Shown in pieces: positions 35,432-43,257 of a DNA stretch of 64,000 nucleotides (position 1 is its first letter; each line of letters begins with the position of its first letter). Below the pieces are notes generated by a model. It saw nothing but the letters and a program-made list of their open reading frames with translations, had not been told where the DNA came from and searched no databases. The translations under genes were made by a program, and so were the position numbers. The stretch is taken from the IMG/VR virus record IMGVR_UViG_3300020162_002681, positions 82,233 to 146,232 of that record. The stretch is one strand, 5' to 3'. Origin of the DNA: a virus.

Positions 35432-37276
35432 CTATGAAAATATCTGGTTCCCAATACTTCGGTGAAAGTAGTTGAATGATTGAGAGTGAACCACATCTTC
35501 AAGACCACCTAAGCGCCCAAACCTCATAGCTGGTGGTTGGTAAACTGCATCAGTATAGCGCCCCTTACCTACTGTCAGACGTACAGAGTCAATACGCCCA
35601 AGCATACTTATTTCTGCTGATGCAATAGCCAAGTTAGTAGCAGGAGAATCAGTAGCAAGCCCAGACTTCTCCGTAAGCAACTGACCATCACAATGTACCT
35701 TGATGCTCGTCCCAACTCGCGTGACAGAAAAGAATATGTAGCGACTGTTTTGGTATCTAAAAAGGCGATTGGCGTTATCAAATGTGTAGGTGTTAGCACC
35801 GATGGTTACAATAAGCGTTAGATTCTGAGTGCTGGTGGTTAGTTGACCTGTGTAGCTAATGCTGAAGTTGGTGGAGCTGAAATAGTCATGGGTAAGTGTT
35901 GTTACCGATTCATAAAAAGCTGTGTCTTGATATTGTAAATAGAACTCGTAAGTAAAGTCTCCAGTTACATTGATGGTGGAAGCGGGAGCGATGGTGATGG
36001 TGTCAATTACATTATCAAACTCGGCAATTTGATTAGGAATACCAAAGGTGATGATGTCTGTATCTTGTTGGGTCACTCCTAGTATTGTTACTGGAACTGA
36101 CAGACTACTTTTATCCTCGTACCAAAGTTTATCTCGCCATTCCTGAGCCTCAAAGTCGAGCAAGAGTTTGACATATTTGAAATAATCATCATAAAGTTTA
36201 GGAGCTGCTAGGAGTTGAGTCTGGTTGTCGTCGATGTTATAGCGCCAAGCAGGTATGCCCCCCTGACCTAGAGCAGCTATGTTAAGTGCAGTGGCGGTGA
36301 CGTATGTAGTTATTACTCCAGCTACGTTTTGGACAGATATTGTGATGATATCTGTTTTCCCAGCGCCAGACAACCGAATAGCTTTACCGTCTTCATATTT
36401 GACGTTAGTAAGCCCACCAATCAAGATTTGTCCAGTGTCTTGTCTTATCTCAATGAGCATCACGGCTGCTTGATTGGTACTGGGAGATAACTGCGGTAAC
36501 AAAATGCACTGAGCTTGAGTAGCTACAGGTAATCCAGTGACTATCCAATAATCTGAAGTAGCATAAGGCAGATTAACAGTAGCGGCGTTACCCACCACTG
36601 TAGAAATATTAGTAAAAGAATTATAAAAATAATTACCATTGGCGTTGAGGTTCCCACCTAGTTGTGGTGATGTGTCACGGACAATGTGCAGGTCTTGATT
36701 GCTCCAAACAGTCCCGCTAGCATCAAGCGAGAGTATCTGGTGTCTATGTGGGTCGCCTTCGGTTCCTGCTGTCGGTACTAGTTCTACGTCATCGAGTTGG
36801 TTGACAAGATTAAGTCGAGTTCGGGGTCGCCATCGCGCAGTAGGTAAGTCCCAATAGAGTGTCTGATTGTTAGTAAGACCTGCTAGATTTACGTCTGTAA
36901 GCTGAGATAGAGCGTAAGCTGGGCTTGCATTAACATACGCTTCTTTGAGGGGGTCATAGCGCAGGTACTGACCATCTACAGGTGACACTATCTCAAGGTC
37001 ACTCAGTCGGTTGAGGTTGCCAATCTGCGAAGCTGCTGTAAACTCGTTACCATCCTTAACAAAGAAATCGCCATCACGCGCATTGGTTATGTTTACATCT
37101 TGAAGCTCAGTAAACTTCTGTACGCCCTTGCCAATCTCGAATACTTTGCCAGTGAAGTCCTTAGTGTATAGGACTGCTTGCTCATCCTTAAGTGCTAAGA
37201 CAAGTTCACCAACAGCAATTTCATAGGGTGCTGGAAGTGAATCGTTGTTAAGGGTGTGCTTAAGGATTGTTGACAC
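35432..37276 (-). CDS. tail fibre protein with repeated modules and LamG-like end
   Basis: 614 residues from GTG at 37276. The N-terminal third carries repeated blocks of the type L-x-D-V-x-[DG]-x-L-x-[WY] (FTELQDVNITNARDGDFF, LSDLEIVSPVDGQYLRYD, LTDVNLAGLTNNQTLYWD, LDDVELVPTAGTEG), as in phage fibre shafts. Then SPQLGGNLNANGNYF starts the next part. The C-terminal 240 residues look like a LamG or concanavalin domain (YVKLLLDFEAQEW...FTYEFYLQYQD). It probably binds host surface sugars. Start overlaps the preceding gene by 17 bp. Confidence 0.8.
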   Translation of the reverse strand: MSTILKHTLNNDSLPAPYEIAVGELVLALKDEQAVLYTKDFTGKVFEIGKGVQKFTELQDVNITNARDGDFFVKDGNEFTAASQIGNLNRLSDLEIVSPVDGQYLRYDPLKEAYVNASPAYALSQLTDVNLAGLTNNQTLYWDLPTARWRPRTRLNLVNQLDDVELVPTAGTEGDPHRHQILSLDASGTVWSNQDLHIVRDTSPQLGGNLNANGNYFYNSFTNISTVVGNAATVNLPYATSDYWIVTGLPVATQAQCILLPQLSPSTNQAAVMLIEIRQDTGQILIGGLTNVKYEDGKAIRLSGAGKTDIITISVQNVAGVITTYVTATALNIAALGQGGIPAWRYNIDDNQTQLLAAPKLYDDYFKYVKLLLDFEAQEWRDKLWYEDKSSLSVPVTILGVTQQDTDIITFGIPNQIAEFDNVIDTITIAPASTINVTGDFTYEFYLQYQDTAFYESVTTLTHDYFSSTNFSISYTGQLTTSTQNLTLIVTIGANTYTFDNANRLFRYQNSRYIFFSVTRVGTSIKVHCDGQLLTEKSGLATDSPATNLAIASAEISMLGRIDSVRLTVGKGRYTDAVYQPPAMRFGRLGGLEDVVHSQSFNYFHRSIGNQIFS

Positions 37277-37709
37277 AAGCTTGTGGTACTAATTGTACTT
37301 GTAAGCGTTCGAGATACTCTAGGCAGGTAAGGTCGTGTTCAATTGGTGTAAGTATGCGGATGATGCCATAGAGGTCATCTATATCAGCTAAACGATTCAA
37401 CTCATACTTCTTCCAGCTGTTTGCAAGTTTGTATAGTAAGTCAAAGTCATTCTGATACAAGAACTCGCCAGTTAGATACAAAGCATTAGACAGAAAATAA
37501 AGCTGACGTTGAGGTGTGGTTAGTTCGAGCGCCACTACTAGGTCGCGCCAATGCATCATGAACATCCTCACCTTAGCCATAGGGAAGGATAGGCAAGCTT
37601 TATACACAATTTGGTCAGTGATAAGTTCGGTGTTACTAGAAGCTGATACCATTGATGTCGTCGCAGTTGGGGAAGGTGTCGGTGAATATGAGGAGGTCAT
37701 TTGCTTCAT
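37260..37709 (-). CDS. hypothetical protein following large terminase
   Basis: ATG at 37709 gives 149 residues; this overlaps the end of the terminase gene by 74 bp. A longer frame to 37793 is open but would overlap even more. The first 20 residues are Ser/Thr/Pro-rich and the rest is helical with many aromatic residues (MFMMHWRDLVVALEL, YLTGEFLYQNDFDLLYKLA). No domain recognised; perhaps a chaperone for the following fibre gene. Confidence 0.6.
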   Translation of the reverse strand: MKQMTSSYSPTPSPTATTSMVSASSNTELITDQIVYKACLSFPMAKVRMFMMHWRDLVVALELTTPQRQLYFLSNALYLTGEFLYQNDFDLLYKLANSWKKYELNRLADIDDLYGIIRILTPIEHDLTCLEYLERLQVQLVPQACVNNP

Positions 37710-39327
37710 TATACTCTGAGCTGTACTTACGAGCAAACGCATCAGCCGCCCAATATTCGTCTTCAGTAAGGAGGTTATTCTTGTCATCGCCAAATATCAT
37801 TATAGTGTTGTTGCTTGTTTTTTGGCTGAGGTAGCCTATAGCATACGCTGTGCAATCTACCCACTCGTTAGTTGAAAACAGAGGAAATCCAACCAGCTCG
37901 TTGATAGCGTGGTCAGGGTCGTAAGTTTCATCTAAGGTGTAGTCCGTCGAGTGAGGTTTGTAAAAATATAGTTGCCCATTCTTGATGAAGGGTACAGCCG
38001 CACCAAATCGCTTTTCTTTGTCAGCTTGTGCCTTACCCCCCCATTCGCTAGGTCTGAAAGGGACAATGTTGGGATACTCACTGGCAAGCAATCGCATCAC
38101 TGCTTCACCATTAGCTTTTGCCTCAACACCAATTTCAGCTTCAGGATACTTCTTGGCTAACTTTTTGATAGCAGTCATTTGCCCCACAATATCCAGCTTA
38201 GCTCGAATACCGTCAATCACATAATAGCTGTCTTCTTTTCTGCCCACCACAGCACCGAGGTTCCAGCTCGTAGAAGCGGTTGATGCCGAAAAGGTTAAGT
38301 CCCACATAATAATCATCGAGTCCATCTTAGTCGGCTTCTGAGACACAATGCGAATATCTTTCTCGTCGAGCGTGATGCCCTTACCACCACCTGAAGGGTC
38401 TTGCTGGAATAAGGTCTTGCGTCTAATTGGGTTGATTGTGTTGAGATAACTGAGAGGTAGGCGTATTTTGTCCATAAGCTCACCTTCAGTCTTACGTGGG
38501 TCGTTCCACTTAGCTCCAAGAGGGGAAAAGTATGTCTTACGAGCAGCAAACTCAGCAGGGATACAAAGCTCGAAGAAGCCGTCTTCACCTCTGTATTTCT
38601 CGAATAAGTGAGCAATCAAGTCATCATCACCAAGACGCTGACAAATAGCTATCTTGATGTCTTCATTAACATCATTGGTACGCCCGAATAACTGGTCAGT
38701 CACCCATGAGTTTCTGTCTCTTCGGATACTCTCATTTTTGTACATTGTCTCATCAATAATATCGTCGATGAGGAAGACTGTTGCTCCATTACCAATAATC
38801 CCAGTCTCAGGTGAGGATATGTTAATTGCACCATATGCAGTGTTTGTTACTTCTTTTTTAGTTGATTGGTCATCAGATAACTTAAAGGAGTATTGAGGAC
38901 TATTTGGATTACAGTATCTATCCTTGTACTTAGGGTTGTTGATAATATTTCTAGTCCCAAGTAAGTTTTTGGTACATAGGTCTAGTTTGTGGGACGACAG
39001 GAAGAAACGCTCTTCGGGATGACTAATCCATCTATATGCAGGGGCTGAAACCGAGGCTATTGTTGACTTTGAGCTGCGGGGTGATACAGTAATTGCAAGC
39101 TTTCTTATCTGTCTATTTAGTGCTGCCTCGATATGTTCAGCAATACAATCAATGTGCCAATTAGATGTTAAGTTTGTACCTTGATGAAATCCCCATGACC
39201 AAGGAAAGAAATGTCGTAGCTTCTTACTCGCTTTTTCTGCCAACACATCATCGAGCGCATCAGTCATCTGCCGAAGTTCAGCTTCGCTCATGTCATTAGA
39301 TTGTTTTTGTGTGGTTCTTGCTGCCAT
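37636..39327 (-). CDS. terL: large terminase subunit (ATPase-nuclease)
   Basis: 563 residues. The ATPase domain has Walker A at residues 83-89 (PRSSKST, with Ser in place of the usual Gly), and Walker B VFLIDDI at 184-190. The C-terminal RNase H-like nuclease shows WDLTF (Asp343), EAKANG (Glu402) and VDCTAYAIGYL (Asp491) as metal-binding positions. It pumps DNA into the prohead through the portal and cuts concatemers. It is the first gene after a candidate late promoter. Unusually, the small subunit lies on the opposite strand, in a divergent unit. Confidence 0.92.
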   Translation of the reverse strand: MAARTTQKQSNDMSEAELRQMTDALDDVLAEKASKKLRHFFPWSWGFHQGTNLTSNWHIDCIAEHIEAALNRQIRKLAITVSPRSSKSTIASVSAPAYRWISHPEERFFLSSHKLDLCTKNLLGTRNIINNPKYKDRYCNPNSPQYSFKLSDDQSTKKEVTNTAYGAINISSPETGIIGNGATVFLIDDIIDETMYKNESIRRDRNSWVTDQLFGRTNDVNEDIKIAICQRLGDDDLIAHLFEKYRGEDGFFELCIPAEFAARKTYFSPLGAKWNDPRKTEGELMDKIRLPLSYLNTINPIRRKTLFQQDPSGGGKGITLDEKDIRIVSQKPTKMDSMIIMWDLTFSASTASTSWNLGAVVGRKEDSYYVIDGIRAKLDIVGQMTAIKKLAKKYPEAEIGVEAKANGEAVMRLLASEYPNIVPFRPSEWGGKAQADKEKRFGAAVPFIKNGQLYFYKPHSTDYTLDETYDPDHAINELVGFPLFSTNEWVDCTAYAIGYLSQKTSNNTIMIFGDDKNNLLTEDEYWAADAFARKYSSEYNEANDLLIFTDTFPNCDDINGISF

Positions 39328-39349
39328 GTGTATATTGTGATATATTGTG

Positions 39350-39360
39350 TAAGTATATCA
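39350..39360 (-). promoter_or_regulatory. candidate late promoter before the large terminase
   Basis: On the minus strand ATGATATACTTA has the TG-N-TATACT extended -10 pattern and the shared TATACTTA octamer, 22 bases before the terminase ATG at 39327. It lies within the 48-bp gap between two divergent genes, so the plus-strand small-terminase unit may be controlled from the same spot. Confidence 0.45.
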
Positions 39361-39375
39361 TTAGGATGAATTTGA

Positions 39376-39618
39376 ATGGTTCCAGACTATTTTCACCAAA
39401 AAGCTGCATACAATCATAAAAAAGATGATAACGTTGCTGTATCTAAAGGTTTCCAAGATTTTATAGATACGTTACCTAAGACTTATGAACCTAAAGATAT
39501 TCGGATTGGTTCTAAAGTACCCATGACCTACAAAGAGCGTGTAAAGTACTTGCACAATTCTGAGTTAGGTAAATTAATGGGTTTTAAACAAGATGGCTCG
39601 ATTCAAAGTTCAGATTAA
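39376..39618 (+). CDS. hypothetical protein upstream of small terminase
   Basis: 80 residues, polar and basic, with SKGFQDFIDTLPKTYEPKD and MTYKERVKYLHNSE. It is the first of four plus-strand genes that end with the small terminase, and it overlaps the next by 26 bp. An early role in packaging initiation or DNA maturation would fit its location, but no motif supports a specific function. Confidence 0.65.
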   Translation: MVPDYFHQKAAYNHKKDDNVAVSKGFQDFIDTLPKTYEPKDIRIGSKVPMTYKERVKYLHNSELGKLMGFKQDGSIQSSD

Positions 39619-39940
39619 AGGCAGCATACTCAAGCAGCCAATGAAGCGCTACATTCCTCCAGATGTTATTGGTGTGCAGTTCTTGATTGATTTTGCTAAG
39701 TGTGATGCTAAGAATCCTCATACTATTGAATACTTGAAGGTCATAGTACCGACAGAAAAGAATGTGGTAGCTGCCAATGCCGTAATGGTGTGGACAGTAT
39801 TGCATAAAGAGCTAGACTTGAAGCTCTATAGCCCTAAGCAGAGCGTGGTAGACTACATAGACAATCACCTCACTCCGTTCGGGGTGCAGAAAAAAGAGAT
39901 TAGGAGATGTGAAGCTAGTGGCACAATACAGAGTAACTAA
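39593..39940 (+). CDS. hypothetical protein in the small-terminase operon
   Basis: 115 residues, basic at both ends (MARFKVQIKGSILKQPMKR, KEIRRCEASG) with a central mixed alpha/beta part. Overlaps both neighbours (26 and 32 bp), which indicates coupled translation in one operon. No domain recognised. Confidence 0.65.
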   Translation: MARFKVQIKGSILKQPMKRYIPPDVIGVQFLIDFAKCDAKNPHTIEYLKVIVPTEKNVVAANAVMVWTVLHKELDLKLYSPKQSVVDYIDNHLTPFGVQKKEIRRCEASGTIQSN

Positions 39941-40127
39941 GCTCGATGATGAGTTGTGGGGTGTTCAGCAAAAGGTATTGTTATGGTGGCTAAACTACAG
40001 CGTTGTACAGTGGGTGTCTGAGAACAATTTCCATTCTGTACCTGAGAAGATGGCAGTTGTCTTTTTGTCTGAGCGAGAAGCTGAAGATTTTGTCGAATTA
40101 ATGAATAAGAGGGAATTAAATGTCTAG
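39909..40127 (+). CDS. small hypothetical protein in the small-terminase operon
   Basis: 72 residues from GTG at 39909, supported by TAGGAG just upstream. Contains a Trp/Leu-rich segment VLLWWLNYSVVQWV followed by a helix VFLSEREAEDFVELM. Eight bases overlap the terminase start. It might be a small adaptor; no match to a known family. Confidence 0.6.
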   Translation: MKLVAQYRVTKLDDELWGVQQKVLLWWLNYSVVQWVSENNFHSVPEKMAVVFLSEREAEDFVELMNKRELNV

Positions 40128-40845
40128 TCCAATCGAGCAAAAGTTAAAATCACTACGCAACTTGAATAGTGGTCAGCCCGAATTACAAAAGCTAACTATT
40201 CACAAACTCAGCAAGACAAGCTGGGTCAACTGGAATCATATTAGGCAAGCGTATATTCTTGGCAAGCGTATTGAAGAGTTCGACGAGGAGACGGGGCATA
40301 CACGAATTTGGTCTGAGAGCTACAACTTAGAGGAACTGGCACGAGAGTTTGGTGTTGGTGTCAGTCAGCTAACGAAGAAATCTGCAATTGAAGGTTGGGG
40401 TGGATTGCGCGATAGCTATTTGGCGCGAGTACAGGAGGAGGCGCTTGGTACTGAGCTTGGCTATTTCACTAATGAGGAGAGCGAGACTGAGGCAAACAGC
40501 TTGGCTATCATTCGTAAGGGTATGAAGCTGATTAACTTGGGACTTGAGCAAGAGTACGGAGACTTACTTGAGGCTGTGGACGCTGATGGTGATGTGGACT
40601 TGCGTGAATATAGTAAGGTCAACTTGAAGGCTTTAGCTGAGGGAATCAAGGGGTTGAAAGCACTGCATGAACTACATGGCAAGATAATGGAAAATGCCCC
40701 TAAAACTAATCAGGAGCTGCTAGAACAATTGAATCGCAGTAAGACGGTGGAGAGACTAAAGAATCCTAAAGAACGTGAGAAACTGCAAAAGGAGCTACAA
40801 AAGAAATTGCAACTCCTTAGTCAGATTGAAGAGGATGAGGACTAA
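40120..40845 (+). CDS. terS: small terminase subunit candidate
   Basis: 241 residues. Residues about 35-100 look like a terminase small subunit helix-turn-helix region (WNHIRQAYILGKRIEEF, then LEELAREFGVGVSQLTKKSAIEGWGGLR, a classic winged or homeodomain-like HTH). The rest is helical, ending in a Glu/Lys-rich coiled coil (QNRSKTVERLKNPKEREKLQKE-type) suited to ring assembly. It would recognise the packaging site and load the large subunit. It is the last gene of a plus-strand unit; its stop overlaps the convergent gene stop by 4 bp. Confidence 0.75.
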   Translation: MSSPIEQKLKSLRNLNSGQPELQKLTIHKLSKTSWVNWNHIRQAYILGKRIEEFDEETGHTRIWSESYNLEELAREFGVGVSQLTKKSAIEGWGGLRDSYLARVQEEALGTELGYFTNEESETEANSLAIIRKGMKLINLGLEQEYGDLLEAVDADGDVDLREYSKVNLKALAEGIKGLKALHELHGKIMENAPKTNQELLEQLNRSKTVERLKNPKEREKLQKELQKKLQLLSQIEEDED

Positions 40846-41816
40846 GCTAAGTTGTCCATGTCTTGATATGCTTTACGTCTCTTGTACATGGTGTTGCTAA
40901 CCCTTGCGGCGTTCTCACCAGCAAGACCTAAACTTCCGCCGACAACTCCACCAGCAGCAGTGTTACCAAGAACTTTGCCAAGCCGACCTAATCCTGTAGT
41001 GTTAGCTTTTTCTTCTTCTGTCTCACCAATGCCAGCTCCTCTAGCCAGCCCAGCAGCAGCCCCAAGCCCTGCGCCAATCTGTACACCTCTAGTTGCACCA
41101 AATGCTTGAGCCGTATCCTTAAGTGCGCCTCCAGCAGCTTTAGCGTTGTTTAAGTAAGGCTGAGCTTTGTTTAGCATTGAAGGTAATGGGTTTGTAAAAC
41201 CGAAGTTAGCGAAGTGTTGCATGTTTTTGTGTTGTGTGAAATTGATTCTACTATTGTAGCCTGTCATAAATGGCTTGCCTAATCTCTTAGCCGCATATAG
41301 GTTCTTTACTTCAGCTTCGTCATACTTATCTTTAATATTCTCAATTGCTGCATTATCGATAAGCCTAGCTTCGCGACGCTTTGGGTTGGGGTGTACTATA
41401 TTTCCTTCGTGTATATCGACATGACCAAGATTTTGCTCACGTAGACGATTTTGGATACGACCAACTTGGCTCCCCAGTTTATACTGCTCCTTTGGTGCTA
41501 TACCTTTTAATTTGTTAGGTAGAGGTTGACCAGCGTAATCTTGCGTGTAGGAGGTCATATTGCCACGTTCACGGTAGTTTTGCACTGGAGGCACTAGTCC
41601 TGTCGTTGTAGCTGCTTTACCTGCATTTGTATATTCTTTTCTACTGGCTTTTATGGCTGCTGCTCTGACTTGAGGTGACTCAGGGTAGTAAGTACCGTCA
41701 GGGAGAATGTTGTCGATGCGTACCTTGTTTGTGGCAGGGAAATGTAGTACACGCTTATCTGGTGTGAGAAGAAGTGCTTTGGCGTTACGGATACGAGCGA
41801 AGGATGAGATGTTCAT
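40842..41816 (-). CDS. kinase-like and glycine-zipper fusion protein
   Basis: 324 residues in two parts. Residues 50-160 have a protein-kinase-like catalytic region: YTQDYAGQPLP hinge-like, then GHVDIHEGNIV (His132, Asp134, Asn139) and RLIDNAA (Asp154), like the H-x-D-x4-N and D of aminoglycoside/choline kinase-type folds. An N-lobe Lys is not certain. Residues 196-205 (HKNMQHFANF) carry the same N-F motif as the other head proteins. Residues 248-300 are a Gly-zipper domain (IGAGLGAAAGLARGAGIGETEEE...GRLGKVLG) homologous to the two copies in the 550-residue protein. The simplest model is a virion protein cut between the halves, with the kinase part delivered to the host. Confidence 0.75.
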   Translation of the reverse strand: MNISSFARIRNAKALLLTPDKRVLHFPATNKVRIDNILPDGTYYPESPQVRAAAIKASRKEYTNAGKAATTTGLVPPVQNYRERGNMTSYTQDYAGQPLPNKLKGIAPKEQYKLGSQVGRIQNRLREQNLGHVDIHEGNIVHPNPKRREARLIDNAAIENIKDKYDEAEVKNLYAAKRLGKPFMTGYNSRINFTQHKNMQHFANFGFTNPLPSMLNKAQPYLNNAKAAGGALKDTAQAFGATRGVQIGAGLGAAAGLARGAGIGETEEEKANTTGLGRLGKVLGNTAAGGVVGGSLGLAGENAARVSNTMYKRRKAYQDMDNLA

Positions 41817-41818
41817 GT

Positions 41819-42184
41819 TTAAAATACTTTGTAGAGGATGTCGGGATTCAGCTCCATAATTTTTAACGACTCTCTGCTAAGAGGTGTCCTGTCTGAGGTA
41901 CAGAAATATAACTTAGTACGTGATTCGTTGTAATGCATTGCGTAGTGCCTGAGCTGGGAAATTGCAGACTTCAAGCTATTTGAATCATTCTTTCTCTTGC
42001 ATTCGATAATGTGCCAACAAACACCGCCATTAGGCAAGTATTCGCGCACCAAGCAATCTATACGTCCTGTGGGTACTTTTACCTCAGTCTGCACAACAAA
42101 GCCGCTAGAGCGCATAAAACTGGCAACTGCGTCTCTGGTATATTTCTCAAGCGGTATATTACTTGTTTTGCGCTTAGCAGCCAT
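41819..42184 (-). CDS. PD-(D/E)XK nuclease-fold protein
   Basis: 121 residues with the catalytic core of a restriction-type nuclease: FVVQTEVKVPTGRIDCLV (Asp after a GRID turn) then WHIIECKRKN (E-x-K). It ends with LRHYAMHYNESRTKLYFC, as in small VRR/Hjc-like or type IV-like nucleases. It could be a Holliday-junction or recombination nuclease, or a defence-type enzyme. It directly precedes the kinase-like gene by 2 bases. The family is confident; the substrate is unknown. Confidence 0.8.
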   Translation of the reverse strand: MAAKRKTSNIPLEKYTRDAVASFMRSSGFVVQTEVKVPTGRIDCLVREYLPNGGVCWHIIECKRKNDSNSLKSAISQLRHYAMHYNESRTKLYFCTSDRTPLSRESLKIMELNPDILYKVF

Positions 42185-42408
42185 TAGCTTTTGATACGTT
42201 CGATGAGTTCTTTAGATTGATTCTGTTTAGCTAACGCCTTGGGCATGAGAGGGGGCTTGGCGACTTGCTTCTTCATTGCTTTGTCGGCTTTTTTGCCTGT
42301 GAACGATTTGAGGTCGGTTAGTGATGGTGGGAAGATGCTGGGTAGCTTGGTGTCTGGCTTCTTGGTCGTTGTTGGGGTGATGTCGTTCATATTTATGGTT
42401 AGGGGCAA
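42184..42408 (-). CDS. small basic protein, TTG start possible
   Basis: 74 residues if translated from TTG at 42408, which has AGGAGA a few bases upstream; an ATG at 42390 gives 68. Lys- and Pro-rich throughout (KKPDTKLPSIFPPSLTDLK, KKADKAMKKQVAKPPLMPK), likely unfolded and nucleic-acid or protein binding. It overlaps the lipoprotein gene by 10 bp upstream and the nuclease gene by 1 bp downstream. No family recognised. Confidence 0.6.
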   Translation of the reverse strand: MPLTINMNDITPTTTKKPDTKLPSIFPPSLTDLKSFTGKKADKAMKKQVAKPPLMPKALAKQNQSKELIERIKS

Positions 42409-42806
42409 GTGTCTCCTATGTTTATTCTATCGTACTGAGCTTCGGGCAAGTCTTTGCGAGTCTGGTCATCACACTCAATGATGTAGCTGAAATCTTGAGT
42501 GAAGAACTTGCGCGATACTTTTGCTGCTGGAGGTGTGAAGGTGGTAACTGTCTTGCTGTCGCCAATCTTAACCGAGTTGTAGGTCGCTTGCGTTACTAGG
42601 TCGTAAGAGCCGTCGCTATAGTAGAGGTAATATTTGTCAGGTAAGGTGAATTGCTTGGCTGTGACGTTGACATGAGCGGATGAAGTAGTGGAAGACGAAG
42701 TGGAGCTGTTTAGTCCTCGGTTGAGTTCGTCGAGTTCGGGGCAACCTACTAAAAGGGGCGTGAGCAAGAGGGCGAGAATTGACGAAGTGGGGAGTAGCTT
42801 AATCAT
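42399..42806 (-). CDS. phage-encoded lipoprotein
   Basis: 135 residues with a signal peptide and a lipobox: MIKLLPTSSILALLLTPLLVGC, where Cys22 would be lipidated after cleavage by signal peptidase II. A Ser/Thr-rich linker follows, then a beta-rich domain of about 80 residues with a Cys-containing end (YIIECDDQTRKD, GDTCP). Phage lipoproteins often act in superinfection exclusion or as outer-membrane spanins. It is far from the lysis genes, so exclusion is a reasonable guess. Start overlaps its upstream gene by 8 bp. Confidence 0.75.
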   Translation of the reverse strand: MIKLLPTSSILALLLTPLLVGCPELDELNRGLNSSTSSSTTSSAHVNVTAKQFTLPDKYYLYYSDGSYDLVTQATYNSVKIGDSKTVTTFTPPAAKVSRKFFTQDFSYIIECDDQTRKDLPEAQYDRINIGDTCP

Positions 42807-43221
42807 ATTTGAATTTGTTGCTGTGTTGTTGTTGAACTAATGTGCTGATGTAGTTGAGGATTGAGAACATAGTATTCTTAACGATTTCTTCTCGAAGAAG
42901 TTCTGAGTAAAACACGTTGTTGTACTCAGGAATGTTTAGCTTGCCTAGTTGTTTAATTGTACCTTCAAAGTCCACTTCTTTAGGCAGCTCGAACCACTCG
43001 TTGAAGAAGTCGAAGGTATCGGATAGTTCTTGCTCGGTGAGAAATTCCTCGAAGGCAAGGAGCATGTTGGGTGTTCCGTTGTCCCAGATGGGAGGTACTG
43101 GTAGATGCATGAAAGCAGCTTGGACTAGAGGGGCTTGACCTAATGCAACGTAAGCCAGTTTTTTGCTGGGATGCAGGAATATTTGGATTTGCTGTTTGCG
43201 GGTGATTTTAGTGGTGTTCAT
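42799..43221 (-). CDS. hypothetical protein
   Basis: 140 residues. The N-terminal part is basic with a hydrophobic central stretch (LAYVALGQAPLVQAAFMHL), then acidic, Phe-rich helices (FEEFLTEQELSDTFDFFNEWFEL). No catalytic motif or signal peptide. It lies 36 bases after the first minus-strand gene and is coupled to the lipoprotein gene. Confidence 0.65.
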   Translation of the reverse strand: MNTTKITRKQQIQIFLHPSKKLAYVALGQAPLVQAAFMHLPVPPIWDNGTPNMLLAFEEFLTEQELSDTFDFFNEWFELPKEVDFEGTIKQLGKLNIPEYNNVFYSELLREEIVKNTMFSILNYISTLVQQQHSNKFKYD

Positions 43222-43257
43222 GGTTTTGGTTTTAGATTAGGTAGATAAATGTCTGTG

